From positions 1 to 59,112 of the forward strand of contig AJWJ01000090.1 of assembly GCA_000277445.1 (NCBI GenBank): a stretch of DNA of 59,112 nt, read 5' to 3'. This document shows positions 45,320 through 57,133 of this stretch, one piece after another. How positions within the stretch are numbered: position 1 is the stretch's first letter; each line of letters starts with the position of its first letter. The stretch comes from Polysphondylium violaceum (lineage: Eukaryota > Evosea > Eumycetozoa > Dictyosteliales > Dictyosteliaceae). The position numbers were made by a program, and so were the translations under genes. A model generated the notes under the pieces. The model did no database searches. It saw nothing but the letters and a program-made list of their open reading frames with translations, and was not told where the DNA came from.

Positions 45320-46553
45320 CTTTTATTAACTTTTAAATCCTTTCTCGGGAGTTTGTTATTTTTTTTAATTAAAAAATGACTTTTTTAATAAATATGGTAG
45401 TATTTATAAAGGGGTGGTGAGGTTTACCATGTAAATTGACAGCAATCTTATTTTATAAAATAATCTCAAAAGTGAAAACTATAAATATGATCATAGATGA
45501 ATATAAGATGAGTATTTCAAGCAAATATTTTTAAAAAAATATGGACCATCTAAAAGGTGTAGATCATATATTTTTATTTCGATGGAGGGTTATCTAGTTC
45601 TCAAGATATTAAATGGATTATTTGTGTATGTTCAAGATGGGTGAATAATTAAAAACAAATAGATTTTTTATTATTTTAATGTTTTTGGATGGATGAATGT
45701 AGAAATTAGTAATAATTTATTTCCCTTTTTTATCTTTGCATGAAATATTGTAAATGGTGTAATATTCCCACAAGAGCTATTCATATAGTCTTCCAAGTTC
45801 ATTTTCCTATGAGGTTATTGGTGGAAAAACTCTGAATTTATACAGCTCGGAAATCATTGATAACTAAAGTACTACTATTTTTCTGAAAAAAAAAAAATCA
45901 TAGAAAGCTGTATTGAGAGTCATATTTTTCCAATTTTCTAGGGGATCATTGGCCCCATAATGGTTGGGAAAGCCCATTATAAAGTATTGAACATTTATTT
46001 CAAAAAATCTTTTCGGATTTTTTTTTGAATGTAAAGTGAAACTATTGAATAGTTAGTTCACATGTGCTCCCGATAACTAAAAGATATCACTGAATAATTT
46101 TAAAATATTATTATATTTTTCAGTATATTTTAATGGGGTTAAATAAGGAATATTCTATTGGTGATGTTGATGCATTAAAGGGGAAAAGAATTTGATTATT
46201 AAATCATATTAATTATTTTAATTAATTAAGCCAGATATTTTCGGGGCGGGGATAAATTTATTTTTTTTTCATTTTTTTTCATTTTTTTTTTGTGCAAAAG
46301 CTTTTGAGTTGGCCTATCATTATTTCTCTTTGCAAATATAACAAAGTGTTGAGCACAATATCTATATTGTATTGGCCAATACACCACTTAGTGATCATTT
46401 ATGTTTCTTTTAATGATGACAACAATGGGACAATGAAAGTTTCTTTTCTTTTTATTTATTTTTTTACTTTGATGTAATGAAACTATTTAAAGGATTAATC
46501 GAACATGTTTGTTTTCATTTTTTTCTTTAAAACATCAACAATAAACAAATACG
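45320..46553. other. Spacer between tRNA-Glu and the Cry-like gene
   Basis: About 1.2 kb of AT-rich DNA inside the tRNA-Glu inverted pair. Scattered short matches to the other side of the island are present, for example GGTGTAGATCATATA near 45557. It must include the promoter of the Cry-like gene. A 61-codon frame at 46292-46477 is not supported. Confidence 0.5.
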
Positions 46554-48306
46554 ATGGGTAAGTAGTCTAAATCATTCATTAGTTTAAACCTCTTTATTCT
46601 AACAAACGTAACTGTCTCACTTATTCGAAATAGGTCAACCAGATTTAACAGTCGTTGAAAATTTTAACCCAGGATTCGCTCTAGGAAGACTTGTGTTGGG
46701 TGATGAGTACAAATTAGACAACGATGATTACCTTGAGCTTATCAAAGGTACCATTGGGTGCATTCCAGTTGTTGGTGCTCTCGCTACCTCTGTTTTTTCA
46801 ATTTTTTGGAAAAAGTTGGTACCTTTTACAAATTTATATTTTTTAAATGAATACCCCTATTAACATTTGACAATAATATTATAGAGCATTTCCAACTGAA
46901 GATCCATATCTCCGTAAAGAAGATTTTGAAAAGAGAATGAAAAAACTCATTACTGATATGGAAAACAAAATGGACAAGAAAATCGATGATGAAATTGTAA
47001 AGTTTTGTCAAGCAAAGTTTGAATCTTTATGTTCTGCCGGTTTTGGTTTTTCTGAAATTGAATACATCTATGACAAGCAAAAGAGAGATGGTAAACCAAC
47101 TTCAGATGCTGTTAAAATGTATATGGCTGCGAATCATGTGTATGTATTTTGGTTATTTATTAATCATAATCTTATAGGTATTCATTATTATAATTAATAT
47201 TAATATTTTAAATTCTATTCAAAATATAGTTCATTTAGAAATTTATTATTGGAATGTTTGATTTTCTTTAGTCGAGAAGACAAAATTGACTTACTTTGCA
47301 AATTATATCTCCAAACAGTGGTTATGTATATTGCATTCTTGCGTGATACTCATTTCTATGGTATTGATTGGGGTCTTCCAGAAGAATATGTCAATGGTGT
47401 TGATCATATCAAATCTATGGAATCTAAAATCCATGAAACAATTGAATTGGCTCATGGTTATTATAGTAAATTCTTTAAAAAGCTCAATCCTCCAAGAAAT
47501 TATACATATGAAACCGAAATGATGATTACGGATGAAAGTGGACTCACTTACATGGGATACCCACCAACAAAATTCAAATGTGATTATAGACCATTATTGG
47601 CTCAAATGACATACGCTGATCTCACCCGCTACAATCTCAATCAAATTTGGCTCCAACCAACAACCAAAGAAGGAAAAGTAAGGGAAACAAAATCTGGAAA
47701 TGGAATTTTAAGTCCTGATCTTTTGGGTCTTGAAATATCAATGGATTTTGAGAGTTATGAATACCGTCTTCCAGTATCAAATAGAATCTATATTGCTGAC
47801 TTCTCAAACATGAATGTTATGAGAGGTTTCTTTAGACAAACAGAAGATGGTAGAAATTCAGTCAATTCAGTCACCGGTACCGTAGGAATGAGTTCAGGTC
47901 ATAGCAATGGTTTATTCTACAAATGCTTTTATTTCACTGAACCAAAGAATCTAACTTTTAGAGTAAATATTTGTTTATTAAGGTTAATTTATCATAATAA
48001 TTATTAACCACATTCCACAAATAGGTACTAGCCAACATTGATTCAAATGCTCAAATTAAAATGGTAATTAGAGAAATTCCAGAAGGTCAAATTGCTGAAA
48101 ATCCAGATAGAAGTAGAGAGGTTGCAACCAAAACACATTCTGAAAATGTTGCCTACAAAAAACTCTTTGAATCATCTTCTTGCACAATGGCTGAGTTTGT
48201 GAGTAAACAATATCAATTTGAACAACCAGGTTCAGTTTATTTTGAAGCTGAAGTTGTTGGAGGTGATACTCGTGATTTATACACTTTGGAAATCATTGGC
48301 AACTAA
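46554..48306 (+). CDS. Delta-endotoxin (Cry) N-terminal-domain-like protein, looks whole
   Basis: Five exons (46554-46557, 46634-46814, 46885-47139, 47230-47962, 48025-48306) give 484 residues; exon 1 is just ATGG. Residues 15-60 hold a hydrophobic segment with GCIPVVGALATSVFSIFWK, like helix 1-2 of Cry domain I. MDKKIDDEIVKFCQAKFESL follows. The stretch LLCKLYLQTVVMYIAFLRDTHFYGIDWG mirrors the Cry pattern of a long amphipathic helix ending LRD..xxG..WG, then a YYSKFF helix. The C-terminal half (about 230-484) would be the beta-rich part, whose match is weak. Cry-like genes are otherwise bacterial; standard amoebal introns and codon use show it is an established host gene. Cellular role unknown: defence against bacteria or predators, or a re-purposed membrane protein. 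It sits between two inverted tRNA-Glu genes with LINE remnants. Homology is read by eye and not confirmed. Confidence 0.72.
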
Positions 48307-49765
48307 ATATTTTCATGTTGCCCCAAAAAAAAATACATGTAGTCGGGACGTTGAGAAAAAAAACAATTTGAATAAAAAATTAGTCCAGATATGATCTAAC
48401 TAAAATAGATTTAATAATATGATGATTTATATTCCAATTGTTTCTTTGATTTGAATAAAAAATATCTTTTCACCTTTGCTTAGGTTGGGTGTTCATGAAT
48501 TGTTTATAATTGTACGGAGCCTTGTTAAGATAAAAAACCTTCGATGGTAGACCAACTAGATAAATAGTGATATTCTTTCGAAAGTAAAGATTTTAGCTTT
48601 TTGAAAAAATTCTCCAATCTGTTACCAACTATATTTTATTCATCCATAGATCAAATCTTGCCAGGTTTAATTGTGATTCTCTTTTAAAACACCTTAAAAG
48701 CTTTTTTACATTTATGTATAACACTCTTAGACAGTCCTAGTTTAGACAAGGAAAACCTGTAGTTATGATCTTTGTTGGATCCCACATTCTCTTGAATAAT
48801 GGAAAGCCCACATTCTCTTGAATAATGAAAGGAAATCTTTCAGTCATGTATCAAATCTCACTTGTGTATTCATAAAAAATAAACAATGAAAATATATCGT
48901 TTATGTGATATTTAATATTGTTTAAGACGATGAATTGTACTTTTATTCTTGACAAAACCCGGAGGTTTTATAGCTTTGGGGAAACTGTTCTCAGAGATCA
49001 CTTTTTTACTTATTTTGATTTACACACATATGTAAATCAAACGTTCAGACAATGTAAAAGGAGGATATTACACCATCATTCACTGAAATGATACATACAT
49101 CATAAAAGCTAATTTTAGACATGTTCGAATTTCTGTAATGGATGGAAATCCTCACGTTAATCATGGCCCATTATTTGGCATGATTTTCAAAACATAAAAA
49201 CTTTAAATTTATAAAAATAAACATTCATTCGTTTTCATTCACCGATTGTAAACATACATATTATCATATTAGATATCTTGAAGATAGGCAAACCTCCTCC
49301 TATAATACATTATATATGATCTACACCTTATAGATCATCCATATTTTATTAAATTTCATTCACAATCATTTTGCGAGCTGGAAAATGTCAAAATGTCAAA
49401 CGACACTGAGTGTGTAATAGGAATAATTAACCAGAGAAATGAACAATAATCATCTCTGGATTTGAACTCATTTGTGGTCAATCCATGACTAACAGGAAAA
49501 ATTTTTTTTATAAAAATGTTTTTACAAAATAAAAATTTGGAAAAACATTTTCATTATGTTTTTCTTCATCATAAGAGACATAGCATTATATAGATTTTCT
49601 CATTAGATTATTTAGTTCATTAGAGGATTGAGTTTTGTGTTCATTCTCACTTGTGTATTCATCATTCATTCCAACCTTTAATACCAACGACCTTGGTAAA
49701 TGTTATTAAAGAGTGTCTTACAAAACTCCGAGAAAGGATTTGAATCCTCTAAAAGTATAAAAAAG
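48307..49765. other. Gene-free interior right of the Cry-like gene
   Basis: About 1.46 kb without an open frame of note. It includes a 26-bp tandem duplication near 48782-48835 (CCCACATTCTCTTGAATAAT twice). It also has a stretch at about 49320-49350 (ACACCTTATAGATCATCCAT) shared with the retroelement fossil at about 14595-14620. It looks like decayed mobile DNA. Confidence 0.55.
48782..48835. repeat. 26-bp tandem duplication
   Basis: Two adjacent near-identical units, each CCCACATTCTCTTGAATAAT followed by GGAAAG or GAAAGG. No coding context. Confidence 0.85.
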
Positions 49766-49837
49766 CTCCCCTTCCGGGAATCGAACCCGGGGTACCAGTG
49801 TGAGAGACTAGAGTGTTACCGACTACACCAAAAGGGA
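49766..49837 (-). tRNA. tRNA-Glu (CTC anticodon), inverted copy
   Basis: Reverse-complement counterpart of 45248-45319, with the same stems, loop CTCTCAC and discriminator G. I see no difference in the mature 72 nt. The 5' flanks of both copies point away from the Cry-like gene and share LINE-associated sequence. Confidence 0.96.
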
Positions 49838-50580
49838 TGAAAAAAATTTAAATAGGGTCATTTTTGAACCCCTGGTTGTGGTAAGGAGGAGGTTTGTTGT
49901 TAAGGAGGGACAAGATACAAAAATTTGTAATTGTCTACATCCTAATTAAAACAAAAAAGGAGGTTTGTTGTTGAGGTTCTCTCCCATTCCCCTATATCAC
50001 CCTTCCCAAACACCTTAGTGATGTCTGCCCCCAAGAGCCCACTATCCCCCTATTTGACGAAAACCTCCGTTTACCCGTCATCTTTTAATCTATATAATAA
50101 AAATTTTTCGTCGAATAGAAGGAAGAGACCTCATCTGGCGGTACCTCGTCAAAGCCCTCCCAAGGGAACGTAGATTCCCATGCCCTCAATGTGCATCTTG
50201 ACGAATCAGCTGCACACACCTTCTTTGAATGCCCATGGCTTCCACAAATATTCTTCCATTGTCAACCCAATTCTCACCCTCACCACTAACACACAAATAA
50301 CCTGGTGATCAACGAAGAACTCAACCACACCAGCTGTAGACATAAGGCCAAATCCATACTCCTCCAAAATAAAAAACAGCATCCAACAATTCCTCAAAAC
50401 ATGGGGTTCTCTCCCATTCCCCCATATCACCCTTCCCAAATACCTTAGTGATGTCTGCCTCCAAGAGCCCACTATCCCCCTATTCGACGAAAACCTCCGT
50501 TTACCCGTCATCTTTTAATACATTTAATAAAAATTGTGGAAAAGGCTAATTAAAACAAAAAAAAAAATTGTGATAGGGTA
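49838..50580. mobile_element. Degenerate LINE remnant right of tRNA-Glu, with internal duplication
   Basis: On the plus strand at about 50115-50300 the sequence reads like a zf-RVT (reverse-transcriptase zinc-binding) tail. It has a LWRYLVKALPRE-like piece, then ESAAHTFFECPWLPQIF with the family's H...F.CP pattern. Blocks 49976-50113 and 50405-50541 are direct duplicates of about 135 bp (TTCTCTCCCATTCCC ... CGTCATCTTTTAATACAT), probably the element's 3' region present twice. Orientation mirrors the remnant at 44340-45240, so together they form an inverted repeat around the Cry-like gene. Several frame breaks are present. Family is inferred from short motifs and tRNA proximity (TRE-like). Confidence 0.65.
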
Positions 50581-51066
50581 ATCCAAAGTGGAGGTATCAT
50601 TTGTAGATCCACTCCTTCTGCCATATGTCTATTTCTTTCAACCAAACTATAACCATGAGTTTAGTTGTAAGAAATATGGACAGATGCATCAAAGGTGGAT
50701 TTGGAGTGATAGAATAACAGAATGGATCCAGGAAAGTGGACAGAAGAGTGTAAAATTCTTTGCAGATGCATCTGTTCACTTCTGGAATTATTAATTTCTT
50801 TAAACTAGTAAAAGCATAGCAGTTTTCATCAGCAATGGGATAGTATTGATTAATTAAAAAATCGATACAGTAATGATAAACTAAAAATGAAGATGATCAT
50901 GAGAATCTATTGTTTATGGTGATCTACCTTTTTGGTTGAGACTGTGGATGAAAAAAATGGATAAAAAAATAAAGGTTTTATTTTTCTTGTAATTTTTTTT
51001 CAATTTTCATTAATTTATCATAATCATGTTAGAAAACTTTTTTGCATCGATGATCATCAAAAGACA
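50581..51066. other. Spacer upstream of Arp6
   Basis: About 490 bp between the LINE remnant and Arp6, holding the latter's promoter. Short overlapping frames on both strands at about 50588-50794 show no domain and are not called. Confidence 0.5.
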
Positions 51067-52678
51067 ATGTCATCTTTAAGTTCAAGTACTAACCAAGCAA
51101 ATACTACTTTCAACAAAGTACTTGTCCTAGATAATGGAGCCTATAATATAAAGGCTTCTACTTCACATCAGCATTTAACAAACCCGTCAAACCCCTATGT
51201 GTAAGTCCAAAGACACACCCAATCATTATTAACTATATTGACCCACCAATATTGTAAACACACACATGTATATATCTATATATAGAATTATACCAAATCA
51301 AGTTGGAAAAACCAAAAAAGATAATAAACGAAACATTATTGGAAGTGATCTCATTGATTATCCAGATCCATCAGAACTTAAAACAAGAACACCACTAGAG
51401 AAAGGATATATTACAAATTGGACACTTGAAAAAGAGATATGGGACAATATATTCAAAAGAGATGAACTTAAAATTAAACCCCAAGAATATGGACTCCTGC
51501 TCACTGAACCCCCATTTGCTTTGGAAGAAGTAAGGAAACCAATGTATGAGGTTGTATTTGAACAATATAAATTTAAATCTCTTTATTTAGCTACACCTGC
51601 ATCATTGGGTTTAATTCATATGAAATCAACAAACAATCAACAAATAGATCAACAACAACAACAATTATCTCCATCATATACGCCACCACCCTATTCACAA
51701 TCATTTTATCAGTCACCTTGTCATTTAGTCGTTGATTGTGGATACTCGTCCACTCATGTGATTCCACATTTCCAAAATACAAAACTGAACTATGCAATCA
51801 AGAGAATCAATGTCGGTGGAAAGATACTGACAAATTATTTTAAAGAAATTGTATCCTTTAGATATTGGGACATGATGCACGAAACTCGGTTGATGAACAC
51901 CATCAAAGAGAGAATATGTTATATATCAACAGACTTTATAAAAGATATTGTTACAAGCAAAGAATCACCATCAAGCTATAAAGTAGAATATGTTTTACCA
52001 GATTATAATAATCTTAAAGATAAAGCAGGTTATATTAGATATGATGCATTAAAAGGCGGTGAAATTATAAATCATGGAAATAATATAGCAACCAATGGTG
52101 ATGATAAACAAGATGAAAAGATGACTGATAGTAATGATAATGATGATAATAACAATAATGATAAAGATTCAAAGGAAAAAACAGTCAAACAAAATTCAGA
52201 TCAACAAGAAGAAGAGAATCAACTTCTAACATTGGTAAATGAAAGATTTACAGTTCCAGAATTACTATTTAATCCCTCTGATATTGGTATTAATCAAGGA
52301 GGTTTGGCTGAAGCCATTGTACAATCTGTTAATTTAACAAATCCAAATCTACATATTCCGCTCTATTCAAATATAGTTTTAATGGGTGGATCAAGTCAAT
52401 TCCCTGGTTTTAAAGAAAGATTGTAACTATTTAATATTTATTATTATTATTACCTATGAGTCAATTCTAATTACTATTATTACTTTAGACAAATAGAATT
52501 AAGAAAATTAGTTCAACCTGAATATGAAATATCGATTCATCAATGCCAAGAGCCTATATTAGCCCCATTATATGGTGGTATTAGATTCTCACAACTTGCA
52601 GACTATCATAAATTTACAGTAACCAAACAAGAATATGATGAACACGGTTATAATCTTTGTAATAAAAGATTTTATTAA
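51067..52678 (+). CDS. arpF: Actin-related protein 6 (Arp6)
   Basis: Three exons, 51067-51200, 51286-52422 and 52489-52678, encode 486 residues. Arp6 is a subunit of the SWR1/SRCAP remodeler that deposits H2A.Z. The actin fold is evident from VLVLDNGAYNIKA (phosphate loop 1), LLLTEPPFALEEVRKPMYEVVFEQYKFKSLY, CHLVVDCGYSSTHVIP (phosphate loop 2), GGKILTNYFKEIVSFR, and NIVLMGGSSQFPGFKERL near the end. The C-terminus FTVTKQEYDEHGYNLCNKRF is characteristic of Arp6 (family ending EYxEHGxxxCxxKF). It is longer than yeast Arp6 (438) because of a Gln/Ser/Pro loop near 160 and an Asn/Asp/Lys insertion near 320-355. Junctions are both phase 2 and rebuild YVIIPNQVG and KERLRQIELRKL. The symbol follows D. 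discoideum usage as I recall it. Confidence 0.9.
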
Positions 52679-52719
52679 ACTAAATCAATGATGATGATGA
52701 TGTTGATAATCATTTATTT

Positions 52720-54050
52720 TTAATGGAAATTTCCAAAACTATTATGAGCACTGTGAGAATGCTCATTGTGGCTATGTACAAATTTTGAATTACTATGATC
52801 ATGATCATGGTGATGATGGTGATGACTGTGATCATGACCATGAGAATGAGAGTGGGAGTGAGAGTGGGAATGATCAGCACCGCCATCTCCATGATCATGT
52901 GGTAAAATGGAATGTAAGAAATAAATACTGAGGAAAATGAAAAACATGCCAAATACATTGGATATGACGGCTTGATTGACACGAATGTATTTGAGTGAGG
53001 CTGGGAGTAATTCACGAATGACCATGAAAACCATGATACCGGCGACGGCAGCCAACATAGATTGAACCAAATAGGGTGACATGTATTCCTTAAACAAAAG
53101 ACCAAAAATAACTGCACCCAATGGTTCACAAAGACCGCTCAATAAACAATATTTGAATGCCTTCCATTTACTGCCTGTAGCGGAAAAAACAGGGGCGGCT
53201 ACAGCCATACCTTCTGGAATATTGTGGGCTGCGATGGCAAGCATCAAAGGAAGACCAACACTAATTCCCTTTAAACATGACAAATAAACTGCTACTCCCT
53301 CTGGAAAATTGTGTAAAGAAATTCCAACGGCAGTAACTATACCTAAATTATTTAAATATTCATCTCTAATTTCTTTCTTCTTGTGTTGAACTGCTGGTCC
53401 TTTAATTGGTGTTACTACTTTTTTATTCTTTTCATTACTATTATTTTTGTTGTTGCTTTCTTTATTCTTTTTATCTTGATTATTTTGATTGTCTTCTTTA
53501 TTCTTTTCATTGTTCTTTTCATTATTCTTTTCATTATTATTATTAACAACTTTAGGTTTCTTTGGAGTTTTAACCTTTTCTTCTACTTTATGATCGTGAT
53601 CGTGATCATGATCATCATGTTCAGGTAAGAAATTTAAAATGACTGCAAAAAATGCAATACCCATGAAGAACTAATCATTCAATATACTGATTAGTATGCT
53701 TTATTCCCTATTATTACTGAAAACACAAAATACATACCCAAACATTTGCATTTATAAAACCAATTTGAGCTATAGACTCTGGTAAAAGATCCATAAAAGA
53801 AATATAAATCATAACACCAGATGAAAAACTAAGCATATGTCCCAATAATTTCATTGATTGATTCTTTACAAAAAGTACATATAAACCGCCTGATAGATAG
53901 ATAGATTAGACAAAGATAAAGAGATTAGTAATCTGTATGTTTTGATGTTTGTATTTATTATTATTTACCTATAGCAGTAGAAAGACCACTTAAAAAACAC
54001 ATGATCAATGCAGTTTGTACATTTTCATTAAAATCTATTTGAGGGGCCAT
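52720..54050 (-). CDS. ZIP-family zinc transporter
   Basis: Three exons, 54050-53969, 53889-53738 and 53670-52720, encode 394 residues. ZIP (SLC39) proteins move zinc or iron into the cytosol. Helices 1-3 come from exons 1, 2 and early 3 (ALIMCFLSGLSTAIGGLYVLF; MLSFSSGVMIYISFMDLLPES). A long cytosolic loop follows, with HDDHDHDHDHK then Asn/Lys-rich sequence. Helices 4 and 5 carry the binuclear metal-site motifs HNFPEG (198-203) and HNIPEG (227-232). The two HNxPEG motifs and DLLPES suggest the ZupT/ZIPI-like GufA subfamily, which matches Dictyostelium Znt proteins. The C-terminus is extraordinarily His-rich (HSHSHSHSHSHGHDHSHHHHHHDHDHS pattern), probably a zinc buffer or sensor. I cannot assign a Znt number. 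Confidence 0.93.
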
Positions 54051-54557
54051 TTTTAACACCTTTTATCTCTATCAATATATCTTTATAATGAAGAGTCTGA
54101 AAATTTAATAAAAAAAAAATAGTGTATTCCTGCAGAATCATCAAATTTTTGAAAAATTCATTTTTTTTTAAAAAATAAAAAAAGTTATTTTTATCTCTGG
54201 GGGGTCAAGATAGAAAAAGGTAAGGTGGGCCACATGCTCCACTTTGATTGGTTGACTTTTTTACCGTTACAATTTACATATTTTATGATTCAATTCATAT
54301 ATATATCTATATAAATGTATAGATATATATTACAATCTTTTTTTATATACAAATAATATATAGATATATATTAATTTTCAACTTTATTTATAAATATATG
54401 AGTGGGCTATATTGGGGAGGAATCAAAATCTAAAGATTTACTCATTGTGTATATGAGTGTGTACTAATAATGTATTAGTGTGTTTATAGTGGTATAAATA
54501 AATCATCTGATTATTGATTATGGATTATTGAAGTACTGGATTATTGATTGAAAACAA
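54051..54557. other. Intergenic spacer
   Basis: About 500 bp of AT-rich DNA with TATATA-type repeats near 54295-54370, between the ZIP gene start and the GPCR stop (both minus). No gene recognised. Confidence 0.5.
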
Positions 54558-55735
54558 TTATCTTCTAAAAGTTGATGGATAGGGAGTTTGTTCAGATGCG
54601 GGTAAAATTGAATCATCGTCATCTGGAGAGCTATATCTGTGTCTACAAAATAACTTTTGAAAAGCAAATTTATAGGTATCACGCAACTTTGACGAACGTA
54701 GATACACCAAACCATTGAAAAAACCTTGGAATAACAAGATTGCTTTGGCAAAATTTAACAACATTTCCAGCTCAGAATCTGATCGAATGCCTTGATTAAA
54801 TTCATAGAATTGATAGATATCTAAAATGAGTGTCAATATATAACATATAGACAATATAATGGGATACAAGAGTAATCTCCAAACAATCTTTTTCGTAACC
54901 AATTTCTTTTCATTGTTAAACAACAATGATGATGTCGTTGTTTCTGACTCTCTTAGACTACCATACATTATATGTTTGAGTGTGACTATAGTGGCGATGA
55001 AATTAAATATCATAAACAAAGCTATTACAATATTCTCTACATAAAATTTGATTACATTTGCTGTTCTATATCTACATCTGTTTATATTTAGATTTGATAT
55101 TGCATTAGTACACTCAGAGCCATCGCAACAATATAATATACATACTGATTTCCATCGTCATTACTAATATTTGGAATCTTTGTCAAAACAACTATAATCA
55201 ATGGAATACCCCAAGCAGCTACATGATAAAGTATTTCATTCTTTTTTAGATTTTTGTTTGGATAAAAACACAAGAATAATAAGCTATAGTAGTGAACAAT
55301 AAGATGTTATTACAGATGCAAACAATAAACTAGCTAGTAAATCATGATATTTACTTTATAGAAATAGCAACCATCCATATAAAATTTGCTAAAAGAAAAT
55401 ATTGAGTCAATGATGACTGCACATAACATAAACCTGTCGATCCTATGATTGTTGATTATAAATATTAGTCATTGTTGAAATTAATGATCAAAATATCTCC
55501 TCCTCTAGACAAACTACATACTCATAACTTCTAAACTAATAGTCCTTGATATAAAAACAGGAAATGAAACAATGTCATACAAAAGAATACATATTGTCGG
55601 ATAAATCACAATTTTCGAGAGTGATGTCCTCAACAAAGGAATCCAAAAAAAGTTGAATATAATAAACACACATCCAACAAATGATAAAATATACGCAACC
55701 AGATTTAATGAATATGAATAAATGTTTGGTATCAT
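54558..55735 (-). CDS. cAMP-receptor-like (Crl) seven-helix GPCR
   Basis: Four exons, 55735-55522, 55442-55355, 55283-55146 and 55077-54558, encode 319 residues. Seven hydrophobic segments can be counted. LVAYILSFVGCVFIIFNFFW opens helix 1, and SLTQYFLLANFIWMVAISINLLFLCF spans helix 3. The NEILYHVAAWGIPLIIVVL segment is helix 4. VENIVIALFMIFNFIATIVTL is helix 5, and helices 6 and 7 flank YQFYEFNQG. FFNGLVYLRSSKLRD at the end of helix 7 is typical of dictyostelid cAR/Crl receptors (NGxVY, then helix 8). The short basic tail has RHRYSSPDDDDS, a possible phosphorylation site. Such receptors sense cAMP or other secreted signals; this one lacks the long Asn-rich tail of cAR1. The ligand is unknown. 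Confidence 0.88.
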
Positions 55736-56409
55736 CTTTTGTATTGTGCTATACTATGTGTTGTGTGTGTTTTGTTTAATTGTTGACACAACAACACCAA
55801 AGTGATTGATTGTTTTTTAGTTGGTTGTTGATCTTAATATGTTGTTCTAGACCAGAAAGAAAAAAAAAAAAAAAAAGAGTAAACTGAGGTATTTAGGTGG
55901 TATGACGTAACCAAAAAGAAGGTATATAAGGATTGATGATTTAATACTATTTAGGAAGAGTTGCACGCGATATTAATTATGATTATTGTGATTATTATTT
56001 AATAATTATTTAAGAATTATTTTTTCTTTTTTTTCTTTTTGTAGATACTTTATGAGAAGGTGATATGAAGTGAGGAAAACTCGGTCAGGTTTTCACAGTC
56101 ATTTTTAGATTTCAAAGACCAATCAACGGACACAAAAATTCAAAAAAAAATTCAAAAAAAAAAAATTTTGCAAATATCTTGATAATCCTCGCATTCAGTG
56201 ATTCTGGAGGCAATTTTCAATTTAATAGTGGGACTTTTCAGACTTGTTATATCCAAGAAATATTTTATATTGTTTGAGAAATTTATTTATAAAGGGGAAA
56301 AAAGATAAGTTGTCAAACTTTGATCAACTTGAGTGTGAGGGTTTGTTGTTGAATTGTTATTTATTTATTTAATACAAAAATTGAGAATCAAAGGTGTGAG
56401 GTGTGTTGT
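55736..56409. other. Intergenic region
   Basis: About 670 bp between the GPCR start and the DEK-like stop, with a poly-A run near 55859-55876. No gene or RNA seen. Confidence 0.5.
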
Positions 56410-57101
56410 TTACTTTGATTTGGTGGTGGTAGTTTTTTTGGTTGAGGTGGTGGAGGAAGTTGACTTTTCCTTTTTGTCGGCGGCGGTATCAGATTTCTTT
56501 GATTTAGTGGTGCTGGCTTCATCTGGAGTGTCAACTGATTTGGTAGATTCTTTTTCTTTCTTTTTATCGGCAACTGGTTCTTCAGTCTTTTTTTTTCTTG
56601 TCGTCTTTCTTTTCAGCGGCAGCAGTGGTGGCTTTCTTTTCTTCTTTTTTATCAGCAACTGGTTCTTCAGTTTTCTTTTTCTTGTCGTCTTTTTTTTCAG
56701 AGGCAGCAGGAGCTTCAGTTTCTTTCTTTTCGTCTTTTTTGTCTGCTTTCTTTTCAGTTGGTTTCTTTTCTACAACAGCGGCGGCGGTGGCATCTTTTTT
56801 ATCAGTTTTGGCCTTCTTTAATGGCTTTTCTTCAGTGGCATCAGCAGATTCTTCGGCTTTGGCCTTTTTAGCGGCTTTGGCAGCGGCAGCTTTTTCAGCT
56901 TTTTCGTCTTGGGCAGCTTTGGCAGCAGCAATTTCTGTTGGTGTTTTTCTTTTAATGGAGACTTTTGGTTCTTCAGCTTCAGATTCGGATTCAGATTCAG
57001 ACTCTTCAGATTCAGTTTCTTCCTTTTGCTTTGGTTTTTCTTTACCAGCTTTAGTTGGTTTGGTGGTCTTGGCCTTTGGCTTTGGTTTTTCTTTTTCTTC
57101 T

Positions 57102-57133
<32 letters not shown>

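Noticed and set aside
45248-49837. A CRISPR-like or toxin-antitoxin locus around the Cry-like gene
   Set aside because: No repeat-spacer array and no neighbouring small antitoxin gene; the gene has eukaryotic introns.
50588-50794. Overlapping frames on both strands upstream of Arp6
   Set aside because: No domain, no intron signals and no repeat match; likely chance in non-coding DNA.
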